Source: CBDFHB01 sp965250115 (GTDB lineage: Bacteria; Acidobacteriota; Vicinamibacteria; Marinacidobacterales; SMYC01). From it: a stretch of 64,000 bases of DNA. Below, piece by piece: positions 10,639 through 18,408 of this stretch. The notes beneath the pieces are model-generated. The model worked only from the letters and a program-made list of their open reading frames with translations. It made no database searches and had not been told where the DNA came from. Both the position numbers and the translations under genes were made by a program. The stretch spans positions 3,844,001 to 3,908,000 of the forward strand of contig CBDFNJ010000002.1 in NCBI GenBank assembly GCA_965250115.1, given 5' to 3'. Numbering within the stretch: the stretch's first letter is position 1; each line of letters starts with the position of its first letter.

Positions 10639-11894
10639 GTGAAAAATTCCCAGTCGATCCGCTCGCTGTTTGCGCTGCCAGGTTTCGTGGTTGGTGCCGG
10701 ATTGAAGGGTCTATTCGGTGACCGATACGCCCGCGTCATCCAGCTCAAGAGGCGAAAAAAACAGCTGTGTGCTCTTACTGTGGGCAACGGTGCCGGGGGC
10801 GCTATGACAAGCAAGTGTGCCGGGTCCGCGACCTGTCGTTGGCAGGCTGGCGGATCTATCTGGAATACGAGCGTTGGCGCGTCAACTGTTCTGGGTGCGG
10901 CGGTGTGCATGTAGAACACCTAGACTGGCTGGCGAACAACTCGCGCTACACCCAGCGTTTTGCGACGCATGTGGGCAAGCTGTGCCGGGATATGCCGAAC
11001 AAGGCGGTGGCCGAGATGGAACGTCTGCACCACGGTACGGTGAAGGCTCTGGATACGCTCTACATGCAAGAGCAGGTCGACCGGGCGGGGCTACCGGCGC
11101 CTCGGGCCATCGGTGTCGATGAGATCTCCATCCGCAAGGGACATAACTATCGCGTCATTGTCAGCGACCTGGAGCGGGCGCGTCCCATCTGGGTGGGCGG
11201 TGAGGGTCGCAAAGAAACCGACATCGATTTGTTCTTCAAGGCGCTGGGCGGAAAGAAAAGCGCCCGTATCAAGCTGGCCGCCATGGATATGTGGAAGCCC
11301 TTCCGGAACTCGGCGATTCACAACGCGCCTAATGCGCGGATCATCTTCGACAAGTTTCATATCATGCGTCATCTGTCAAAGGCCCTCGATGAGGTCCGGC
11401 GCGGTGAGTACAAACGCCTCAGCGGCAAGGACCGGTCGTACATCAAGGGGCAGCGTTACACTTTGCTTTCCCGGCGGGAGAACCTGAGCCTAGACGGTCG
11501 CCGCGCACTCAAAAAGTTGCTCCAGGCCAACCGGCGCCTGAACACCGCCTTTATTTTGAAGGAGGCCTTCGGGCAACTCTGGGATTACCGCACCGAACGC
11601 GGCGCTCGCGCCTTTTTCACTCGTTGGAAAGACAGCCTCAAATGGCAACGCCTGCATCCGTACCAGAAGTTCGCCGGTATGATTGAGTCCCATTGGGATG
11701 GTATCGCCTCCTACTGTCATCCGGAGAACAAAGTCAGTCTCGGCCTAGTTGAAGGGGTCAACAACAAAATCCGTGTTCTGCAACGACGCGCCTACGGCTA
11801 TCGCGACGAGGAATATCTCAAGCTGAAGATCGTGGCGGCTTTCCTTCCGCCATTACCCAGAAATGCAGTTTTCAACCCACACGAATCCGCGTAG
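10639..11894 (+). CDS. ISL3-family transposase, two frames joined by a candidate -1 frameshift
   Basis: The first frame starts at GTG 10639 and encodes about 41 residues (MKNSQSIRSLFALPGF onward). The second runs from about 10761 to 11894 and encodes the rest. They meet at a run of seven A's (10755-10761) read as CGA AAA AAA CAG, so an A_AAA_AAA slip by -1 gives ACA GCT GTG TGC and one continuous product of about 418 residues, the normal family length. Features include an N-terminal zinc finger (CSYCG, then CSGCG) and a DDE catalytic domain (GVDEISIRKGHNY, IIFDKFHIMRHLSKAL, GLVEGVNNKIRVLQRRAYGYRD). It may be programmed frameshifting, a disabling indel or a homopolymer sequencing error; the sequence alone cannot decide. 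Confidence 0.85.
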
Positions 11895-11898
11895 ACCC
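11875..11898 (-). repeat. ISL3 element right inverted repeat
   Basis: It is the inverted partner of 10515-10538 with three mismatches. The transposase stop codon (11892-11894) lies inside it, so coding sequence and terminal repeat overlap. Confidence 0.9.
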
Positions 11899-11906
11899 AG
11901 AAAACA
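11899..11906. repeat. Target-site duplication, right copy (AGAAAACA)
   Basis: This is an exact copy of 10507-10514 and abuts the right end of the ISL3 element. Confidence 0.92.
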
Positions 11907-11920
11907 GAGTCGACCTTCAT
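11899..11920 (-). pseudogene. Detached 5' stub of the amidohydrolase gene
   Basis: The minus strand reads ATG AAG GTC GAC TCT and runs into the insertion sequence through the shared 8-bp duplication. This supplies the missing start and first codons of the amidohydrolase at 8960-10514. With the element removed the two parts join in frame. The ATG overlaps the stop of the phosphorylase remnant upstream, and only a poor Shine-Dalgarno (GAAGG directly before the ATG) is seen. Confidence 0.75.
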
Positions 11921-12213
11921 CCTTCGTTGCCCGAGCGCTCGGCATGCTCTGGTCGCGTGGCACAAATGCGAATCCCACTCGAGATCTTCCGATCGAACAT
12001 CAGGTCGTGTGCCTCTCGCTCGAGTGTCGATAGGCCTGTTTCATGCCGCTCGTCCCCGAGGCTTCCTTCGGGGGTTCGGGAGTGTTCAGCCAGAGATCGC
12101 AGCCGGAGGTGAGAAGCTGACCGAGCTTTATAGGTCGGCATCTCCTCACCGAGACCAACATCCATGGAGAAATAGGCTATAGACGCCTCAGTCAAAGTCT
12201 TACTCCCTTTCAC
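11917..12213 (-). pseudogene. Internally deleted alpha-glucan phosphorylase remnant
   Basis: The frame from GTG 12213 opens with SIAYFSMDVGLGEEMPTY, which matches the conserved N-terminus of GT35 alpha-glucan (glycogen/maltodextrin) phosphorylases. At about 12125 the similarity jumps to another frame, where 42 codons down to a TGA at 12000 read LGQLLTSGCDLWLNTPEPP followed by KEASGTSGMK. That is the signature found hundreds of residues later in the same family. So most of the gene was deleted and the two ends joined out of frame. The deleted gene would have belonged to glycogen breakdown. No functional protein is expected. Confidence 0.7.
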
Positions 12214-12345
12214 AGGCGCGCGAAGCCCCGAAGCCTAGCACAAGGCTCGTCCGGAGCCAGCCTAGAAACATGCCGACATAACAGGTAGAATTGAAGGAGC
12301 ATCTAGTCAACCTCGATTCCCACTCGGCTCGAAAAGGACACACCG

Positions 12346-12810
12346 ATGGAGCTCTATCTCATTAGGCACGGTGACACGGATCCGAACGCTCCAGATACCG
12401 ATGGAGGCTCGGCTCTGACGGAGAACGGCCTCGCGCAGGTTCGCAAGTGCGCCAACTTCGCGGCACGTCTCGGCGTCCGCGTCGCTGAGATCCGCCACTC
12501 GGACCGGCGTCGTACGATCCAAACCGCGCAGGAGTTCGAACGCGCGCTCGGTTGCCCCCGCAAACAGGTCCCGGGCATCGGACCCGACGACGACATCAAC
12601 CCGCTACGACGTGAGGCCGCGGGGCTCTAGCACAACGTCATGGTGGTGGGGCACTTGCCCTATCTGAACCACATCGCCGGCGCCCTACTGGCGCAGGACG
12701 AGAGCATGCCAGTTGTCATGTTCCATCCCGCATCACTGATACGGCTCGATCGCCGAGAGGACGCGAGGTGGAGCCTACAGCTGGTCATGCCGACTGGAGT
12801 GATGCCGTAA
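12346..12810 (+). pseudogene. SixA-like histidine phosphatase with an in-frame amber codon
   Basis: The frame starts at ATG 12346 with MELYLIRHGDTDPNAPDTDG, containing the catalytic RHG of the histidine phosphatase superfamily. It stops at TAG 12628-12630 after 94 codons. The same frame continues directly with HNVMVVGHLPYLNHIAGALL, the second catalytic-His motif (VGHLP), and ends at TAA 12808-12810. Total length of 155 codons equals a normal SixA (phosphohistidine phosphatase). The truncated product would lack the second active-site His. The likely explanation is a nonsense mutation; readthrough or a base-calling error remain possible. It converges on the kinase gene with two bases between stops. 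Confidence 0.8.
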
Positions 12811-12812
12811 GC

Positions 12813-15014
12813 TCATTCCGGAATCCAGACCCGCAAGGTTCCGTCCGACTGGCCCGCGACTATCAGCGGCTCATCCGGGATCACCACCACGCTCGACATC
12901 GCGTCTCCCGAGCCCGCCCACAGCGTCGTCCGGGGTACCGCCGCTTCCAAATCCCAGAGAATCAAGCTCGAGTCCATCGCGACGCTCGCAAGCTCGCTTC
13001 CCAGGGGAAAGTAGGCAATCGAGACGACCGCCTTCTTGTGACCGGTCATCACTTTAACCTGCTCACGGCGATTCAGATCGAAGAGGCGAATGATACCGTC
13101 GCGCCCCCCCGTGGCAATCTGGTTGCCGTCGAGAGAGAGAACCATCGCGCTCACCGGAGCGTCGTGACCCCGCAAGGTCGCCGTGAGGCGGCCGCTGCGC
13201 GCATCGTGGACACGCAGCACGCGGTTCATATGACCGGTGACGAGGAGAGCGCCGTCGTGAGAGTAGACGAGCGAGGTCACTCCAGACGGCTGGCGAATGA
13301 GCCGTCGTTCGGCCTGTCCTCTGCGAAGCTGGGCAACGTCCCACATCTTCAAGTTCGAATCGAGCCCAGCCGACGCCAGCGTCTCGCCGTCGGGAGAGAA
13401 AGCGAGCTGCCCAATGGAGGCGTCGTGTCGGAGTTGAGCTTGATTCTCCTTTCCGGTATCCAGATTCCAGACGTGAATCTTCCCGTCGACGTGCCCCGAC
13501 GCGAGGAAAGCCCCGTCGGGAGAGAAGGCAAGCGAGGTGACGAGCGCTTCGTGGCCGGCCCGCTGATGGATCGCCGTACGAAAGCTCGCGAGCTTGCGGC
13601 GTGACTCAACGTCCCACAGTCGAATCGAGCCGTCGACGCCGCCCGAGGCCACGAGACCAGGACGGGACCCGGCCGAGAGAACCTGTACACCCGGCGGCTC
13701 GCCGAAGACATCGGCCTGCTTGAATGAACGCTGAGGACGCACGCGGCGGAAGGTTGGGGAACGGATCGAGCCGGTGCGGACGCTCCCGGGCCGCGACGGT
13801 TTGTCGAGGAGCTCCTTGAGCTCGATCGCGGGCTCGAAGCGGGAATCGATCGCGAGCACGTCTTCAACGATGCGGAGCGCCGCGCTGCGATCTCCTCCCG
13901 TGAGCGCCATCCTCGCTTCGTCGACCCACCTGGCTGCGTCAAAATCTTCATCGGGCGGAGCTTTGTCGTGAACGATCGTCGGTTGCGACTGCATCCGGCG
14001 AAGTGCGACCTCGATCTCCTGAACCAGATCGACGACCGAGGCGTGCGAGGGCTCGAGAGCCTGCGCCCTGCGGGCAGCCTCTAGAGCCCTTTGAGGTTGC
14101 CCGCTCGAGAGGAGGTTTTTCGCGAACTCGAGATTCGTCGTATAGCCTCGCGCCCGCGCCTCGTTCGAGACCTCTATCGTCGTGACCGGGTTGCCCATGA
14201 TCTTCTCGATCGTGCGCGCCATGCGCGCAAGGTCGCGAAACCGTTTGTCCGGATCCTTCATCAAGGCGCGCTGAACAACGAGAGGAAGCTTCGCCGGTAA
14301 ACCGAGTACTCTTGCGTCGAGGTGTGGCGGCGGCGCATGGACGATCTGATATACGAGGCTTGGAACCGTCGTCGCGGCAAAGGGCCGCTCGCCGGTCAAC
14401 ATCTCGAAGAGGATCACGCCGACAGCCCACATGTCAGCACGATGATCGGGCTCCTCGCTGGAGATCTGCTCCGGAGCCATGTAGTTGGGCGTGCCCATCA
14501 CGAGTCCCGTCTTTGTCTTGATGGTCGATCCTTCGACATTGGCAATGCCGAAGTCGAGCACCTTCGCCGTCCCATTGGGTAGCACTTGGATGTTTCCCGG
14601 CTTGACGTCCCGATGGATGACGCCGCGCTTGTGGGCGAAATCGAGGCCGCGACAGATTTGCGTCACGATATCGATCTTGTCCTCAAGGCGCTCCGGTTTG
14701 CCCTGCTCCATGAGCTCGGCGAGGCTCGTCCCCTCGAGTAGCTCCATGACGATGTAGGGCACGCCACCGCCGTCGATCTCTCCGAAGTCGAAGATGGTGA
14801 CGATGTTGGGATGTTGAAGACCAGCCGCCGATTTGGCCTCGCGGTTGAAGCGAAACCGCATCTCCTCCTCAATGAGGAGTTCCTCGGACATCATCTCCAC
14901 GGCGACGAGACGGTCGAGAACGGGGTCACGGGCTTTGTAGACCGTCCCCATGGCGCCCCGGCCCAATTCGCTGAGGATGACGTATTTGCCGATCTTACTG
15001 GGTACGGAAGACAT
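12813..15014 (-). CDS. Ser/Thr protein kinase-like protein with TPR-like linker and WD40 propeller
   Basis: This 733-residue protein has three parts. Residues 10-270 form a Pkn2-type kinase domain: glycine loop LGRGAMGTVY, alphaC Glu59, catalytic HRDVKPGN (Asp136, Asn141), DFG (Asp154) and APE. Residues 280-420 contain two TPR-like helical hairpins. The C-terminal 300 residues form about seven WD40 blades (SGGVDGSIRLWDV, ASGHVDGKIHVWNL, ATGGRDGIIRLFDL). The beta3 lysine that normally anchors ATP is replaced: the motif reads VAVEMM (Glu40, codon GAG at 14895-14897) instead of VAxK. It may thus be a pseudokinase or use another lysine. No transmembrane segment is seen, so a cytoplasmic scaffold or signalling role is inferred. 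The 199 bp upstream (15015-15213) show no gene. Confidence 0.9.
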   Translation of the reverse strand: MSSVPSKIGKYVILSELGRGAMGTVYKARDPVLDRLVAVEMMSEELLIEEEMRFRFNREAKSAAGLQHPNIVTIFDFGEIDGGGVPYIVMELLEGTSLAELMEQGKPERLEDKIDIVTQICRGLDFAHKRGVIHRDVKPGNIQVLPNGTAKVLDFGIANVEGSTIKTKTGLVMGTPNYMAPEQISSEEPDHRADMWAVGVILFEMLTGERPFAATTVPSLVYQIVHAPPPHLDARVLGLPAKLPLVVQRALMKDPDKRFRDLARMARTIEKIMGNPVTTIEVSNEARARGYTTNLEFAKNLLSSGQPQRALEAARRAQALEPSHASVVDLVQEIEVALRRMQSQPTIVHDKAPPDEDFDAARWVDEARMALTGGDRSAALRIVEDVLAIDSRFEPAIELKELLDKPSRPGSVRTGSIRSPTFRRVRPQRSFKQADVFGEPPGVQVLSAGSRPGLVASGGVDGSIRLWDVESRRKLASFRTAIHQRAGHEALVTSLAFSPDGAFLASGHVDGKIHVWNLDTGKENQAQLRHDASIGQLAFSPDGETLASAGLDSNLKMWDVAQLRRGQAERRLIRQPSGVTSLVYSHDGALLVTGHMNRVLRVHDARSGRLTATLRGHDAPVSAMVLSLDGNQIATGGRDGIIRLFDLNRREQVKVMTGHKKAVVSIAYFPLGSELASVAMDSSLILWDLEAAVPRTTLWAGSGDAMSSVVVIPDEPLIVAGQSDGTLRVWIPE

Positions 15015-15213
15015 AAGCTTGATAGCGATTCAGGTTTGTGGCGCGAGCGGCCCCCCAAGGCAACATTATTGTATCACCGGCTCCGCGGAGACACCTTGGC
15101 GGACAGCAGGGGCAGGAGGCCTTCGTGGGAAACAAAGATCAATGGTTTCAACAAGTTCCGCACGGAGATGGAACGAGGCAATCCGAGCGGAGCCTGGACC
15201 AGATTTCTAGGAG

Positions 15214-16233
15214 CTAGCGGCCCGCGCGCTTTTGGTAGGCCTCGGTCTCGTAGACCTCGGGGTTGACGCAATGCGGCGCCTTCTCGAGTCTCGAGTGGGC
15301 GACAGCGTTCTCCGCGCAGACCGTCGCCATCTTGTTCCTCGTGTCGCGACTGGCGCTCGCCATGTGCGGGACGATAACGGCGTTGTCGAGCTCGGCGAGG
15401 CCTTCGGCCATCTTGGGCTCTTCCTCGAAGACGTCGAGGCCCGCGCCCGCGATCTGGCCCGACTTCAGAGCTGCAACGAGCGCTTTCTCGTCGACGATGG
15501 GTCCACGGGCCGTATTGATCAAGAACGCGGTGGGTTTCATCTTCGCGAAGGCCTCCGTCCCCATGAGGTGGTGCGTCGAGGGGTTGAGGTCCGTGTGGAG
15601 ACTCACGAAGTCGCTCTCGGCGAGGAGCTGGTCCATTTCGACGTAGTCGACGCCGTCGGTCTTTTCGATGATGTGGCGGATGGGCGGATCGTAGGCGAGC
15701 ACCCGCATGTCGAAGCCCGCCGAGCGGCGAAAGACGGTCTGGCCGATGCGGCCAAAGCCAACGATCCCGAGGGTCTTTTTCCTGCCGTCGCCGCCGGGGC
15801 TCACGTCCGCGCCGAGAAAGAGGCTCGGGCCCCAGATCTTGTAGCTGCCCGCCCGCATGTAGCGATCGGCGGGCACGATCATCCTCGCGACGGACATGAT
15901 GAGCGCCCACGTAAGGTCAGCGCTCGTATCGGTGAGCACACCCGGTGTGTTGGTGACGGGAAGGCCCAAGTCCGTCGCGGCCTCGACGTCGATATTGTTG
16001 TACCCGACGGCGAAGTTGGCAAGGCCTCTCAGCCTAATGCCGGCCACCATCACCTCTCTATCGATTTTCTCGGTGAGAAGCGAGACGAGAACGTCCGCGT
16101 CCCGGACCCCTTGGAGCACTTTCTCGCGCGGGACGACTTCGTCCTCGATCTCGGTAGCGAAATGGAGCTCGCCGGCCGACCTCAGGATGGCAAGACCAGC
16201 CTCCGGTATTTTGCGCGTTGCGAATATCTTCAC
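15214..16233 (-). CDS. D-2-hydroxyacid dehydrogenase (glyoxylate/hydroxypyruvate reductase-like)
   Basis: A 339-residue protein of the D-isomer-specific 2-hydroxyacid dehydrogenase family. The NAD(P)-binding Rossmann motif is GIVGFGRIGQ. The catalytic trio is visible as Arg in INTARGPIVDE, Glu in VFEEEP and His in VPHMASAS. The N-terminal VGYNNIDVEAATDLGLPVTNTPGVLT is typical of glyoxylate reductases of the GyaR type, so NAD(P)H-dependent reduction of glyoxylate or hydroxypyruvate is the most likely reaction. It begins three bases after the stop of the aminotransferase gene in the same direction, so they form an operon and may act on the same 2-oxo acid pool. The exact substrate is uncertain. 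Confidence 0.85.
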   Translation of the reverse strand: MKIFATRKIPEAGLAILRSAGELHFATEIEDEVVPREKVLQGVRDADVLVSLLTEKIDREVMVAGIRLRGLANFAVGYNNIDVEAATDLGLPVTNTPGVLTDTSADLTWALIMSVARMIVPADRYMRAGSYKIWGPSLFLGADVSPGGDGRKKTLGIVGFGRIGQTVFRRSAGFDMRVLAYDPPIRHIIEKTDGVDYVEMDQLLAESDFVSLHTDLNPSTHHLMGTEAFAKMKPTAFLINTARGPIVDEKALVAALKSGQIAGAGLDVFEEEPKMAEGLAELDNAVIVPHMASASRDTRNKMATVCAENAVAHSRLEKAPHCVNPEVYETEAYQKRAGR

Positions 16234-16236
16234 GTT

Positions 16237-17538
16237 TCAAACTCCCAGCGCTTCCGAGTCCTCGGTGAACTTTCGGAACCCGGCTTTGTCTCCTCCACCT
16301 TCGCGGATCCGGGCAATGCCTGCTTTTATGGTGTCGAGATCCGTGGCATAGGACAGTCGAAGGAAGTGCTGTCCCTCACTCTTCTGTACGCCGAAACTCC
16401 TCCGGTCCACGAGCGCGACTCCGTGATAGTAGAGCAGGAATCGCATCAAGATCGTCGCCGGGCTCGTCTTTTTCTTGCGCTCTTCCGAAAGGCCGGAAAA
16501 GAAGTGGTGAATTCCGAGCTCACCGCAGACGCCGTCCACATTGGGAAAAACGTAGAAGGCGCCGAGCGGGTTGCGACAGCGCACCCCGGGAATGTCATTC
16601 AGGGCCGGAACGACGTAGTCACGCCGTTTCTTGAATTCCGAGACCATGTGGTCGATGACCGCTGCGCTCTTGGGACTCTCGAGCCCCTCGCGAGCAGCCT
16701 CCTGAATGAAGGGCGGTACGCAACTCACGATATTGATATTGAGCTGTTTGAACAGAGCGGCCTCTTCCACGGTGGGCAAGACGCACCAGCCGAGACGCCA
16801 GCCCGTCATGGCGAAGCCCTTTGAGTGACCGCTCGCGATGATGGTGCGCTCTCTCATGCCCGGCGCGGAGGCAATCGAGAAATGTTGGAAGCCATCGAAA
16901 GTGATGTGCTCGTAGATCTCGTCGGAGTAGATGCGAATGTCGGGGCGCGCCTTCCTCTTCACGAGCTCCGCGACGCCCTCGAGAACCTCTCGTGAGAGCA
17001 CCCCGCCCGTCGGATTCGAGGGCGAGCAGAGAATGAGTATCTTGGTCTTCTCCGTGAGAAGCGGGTCGAGGTCCTCCGGACTGAAAGCAAAATCGTTCTC
17101 TTCTCTCACGATGAGAGGAACGGGCTTTCCTCCCATGTAGGTCACCCATGACTCGTAGATGGGGAATCCCGGACTTGGATAGATGACCTCGTCCCCGGGA
17201 TCGACGTAGCTCATCATGCTGTAGCCAATGGCCGGCTTGCCGCCCGTGAGAACGATGACCTCGGCCGGGTCGACCTCGATGTCCCTCGTTCTCGACAGGT
17301 GGGCGGCGACCGCTTGCCGAAGAGGCAAGATCCCGGCGGGATCAGTGTAGTGCGTGTTTCCTGCCAGAATATTGTCGATACCCACCTGGTTGATGTGAGG
17401 GGCGGTGTCGAAGTCGGGCTCACCCAGCGTGAATCGGATGACCTCGACACCCCGCGCCTGGGCCCTTGCAACGTCTTCGCCAATCCTGAATGCGTTCTCC
17501 GTGCCCATGGCTGCGATACGTTTGGCGAATAGCGACAT
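16237..17538 (-). CDS. Class I/II PLP-dependent aminotransferase
   Basis: This 433-residue fold-type I aminotransferase has the PLP lysine in ASGHSKGFAMTGWRLGW, the cofactor Asn/Asp-Tyr motifs (LCSPSNPTGGVLS, IRIYSDEIYEHI) and the substrate-carboxylate Arg near the C-terminus (HFLRLSYATDLD). It resembles the aspartate aminotransferase Igamma branch, whose members use aspartate, alanine or aromatic amino acids. It is the first gene of a two-gene operon with the hydroxyacid dehydrogenase. A pathway through glyoxylate/glycine or serine/hydroxypyruvate is possible but not shown. It is divergent from the coiled-coil gene, with 243 bp between them. Confidence 0.88.
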   Translation of the reverse strand: MSLFAKRIAAMGTENAFRIGEDVARAQARGVEVIRFTLGEPDFDTAPHINQVGIDNILAGNTHYTDPAGILPLRQAVAAHLSRTRDIEVDPAEVIVLTGGKPAIGYSMMSYVDPGDEVIYPSPGFPIYESWVTYMGGKPVPLIVREENDFAFSPEDLDPLLTEKTKILILCSPSNPTGGVLSREVLEGVAELVKRKARPDIRIYSDEIYEHITFDGFQHFSIASAPGMRERTIIASGHSKGFAMTGWRLGWCVLPTVEEAALFKQLNINIVSCVPPFIQEAAREGLESPKSAAVIDHMVSEFKKRRDYVVPALNDIPGVRCRNPLGAFYVFPNVDGVCGELGIHHFFSGLSEERKKKTSPATILMRFLLYYHGVALVDRRSFGVQKSEGQHFLRLSYATDLDTIKAGIARIREGGGDKAGFRKFTEDSEALGV

Positions 17539-17781
17539 CGTCTTCTCGTTCCCCTCCGGTCGAAGCGCCCATATTATTGCGATGGAGGTGCTCGCCGCAA
17601 GTCATTGCTAGGTAGGCTCTTTCGCGTTCTCCATGGGAGCGCGCAGACCACTGCCTCATCTCTGTGCAAACTGGAACCGACTCAGTCCCAGAGCGGCGAA
17701 GCGCTCCGCATTCCTCAGCTTTTCCACAGAAGCTGTGTAAAAGCTATAACGGGGGCGAATCTAAACAACTCGGGGGACCGA

Positions 17782-18407
17782 ATGAACACGACGTTGCTAG
17801 CGCTGCTCTTGACTCTGCCCACGCTCGTCGTGGGTCAATCTCTCAGCGAGGTCGCGAAGAAGGAGAAAGAGCGCCGCGAAAAGAACAAGAAGCAGGGCAC
17901 GACGGTCCACGTTCTCAGCGAGGACGATCTCTATCCGGGTGGCCGGCCCGAAACCGGCGACGAGGACGGGGCTGGCGGCACCGCCGGCGAGCGGGCCTCG
18001 TCCGGCGACGGGGGACTCGACCTGGAGGACTACCAGACGGCGAGGACCTTCCCGACTTCATCCCGCCGGACGCTCCGCTCCCTCAGAAGCTCCGCATGTT
18101 CGAGCTCTTGAAGCGGGAGTACGAGCGCCAGCTTCAGGAAATCGACCAGAGCATTGCCGAAAACCGCGACCGGCTCCGCGAGCTCCAGGTTCAAATTAAC
18201 GCCACGTCGGCGGTTGACGGAGCCGGGACCGGGCTTCCCGTCGTGCCGCAGCCCGCAACGGGCCAGGAATCCGTCACCCTCGTGGCGGAGCAGAATCGGC
18301 TCGAGCAGATGAATCAGCAGATGGAGGCGCGCAAGGGTCAGCTCAAGGCCAATTTGCAGGAAAAGGGACGCCTCGCGGGTATTCCTCCCGGCTACCTTCG
18401 CTTCTAG
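17782..18407 (+). pseudogene. Exported coiled-coil protein with a frameshift
   Basis: ATG 17782, preceded by GGGGGA, starts a signal peptide (MNTTLLALLLTLPTLVVGQ). A basic region (KKEKERREKNKKQG) and an acidic linker follow in the first frame. Near 18033 the sensible reading moves by one base: the first frame turns into TARTFPTSSRR, while the other continues as PDGEDLPDFIPPDAPLPQKL and then a long heptad-patterned coiled coil ending GIPPGYLRF at 18407. Joined, the protein would be about 208 residues. There is no slippery sequence, so a one-base deletion in the gene or the assembly is likely. The function is unknown. Its end abuts the pilus-like gene set on the other strand by one base. Confidence 0.65.
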
Positions 18408-18408
18408 C

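Larger units (their letters stand above)
10515..11898 (+). mobile_element. Complete ISL3-family insertion sequence (1384 bp)
   Basis: The element is bounded by 24-bp imperfect inverted repeats (10515-10538 and 11875-11898, 21 of 24 matching) and flanked by a perfect 8-bp direct repeat. It carries one transposase region on the plus strand that reads into the right repeat. Size, repeat length and duplication length all fit the ISL3 family. It interrupts an amidohydrolase gene and lies next to two further decayed genes. The 124 bp between the left repeat and the transposase start hold no recognisable gene and presumably carry the transposase promoter. Confidence 0.93.
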
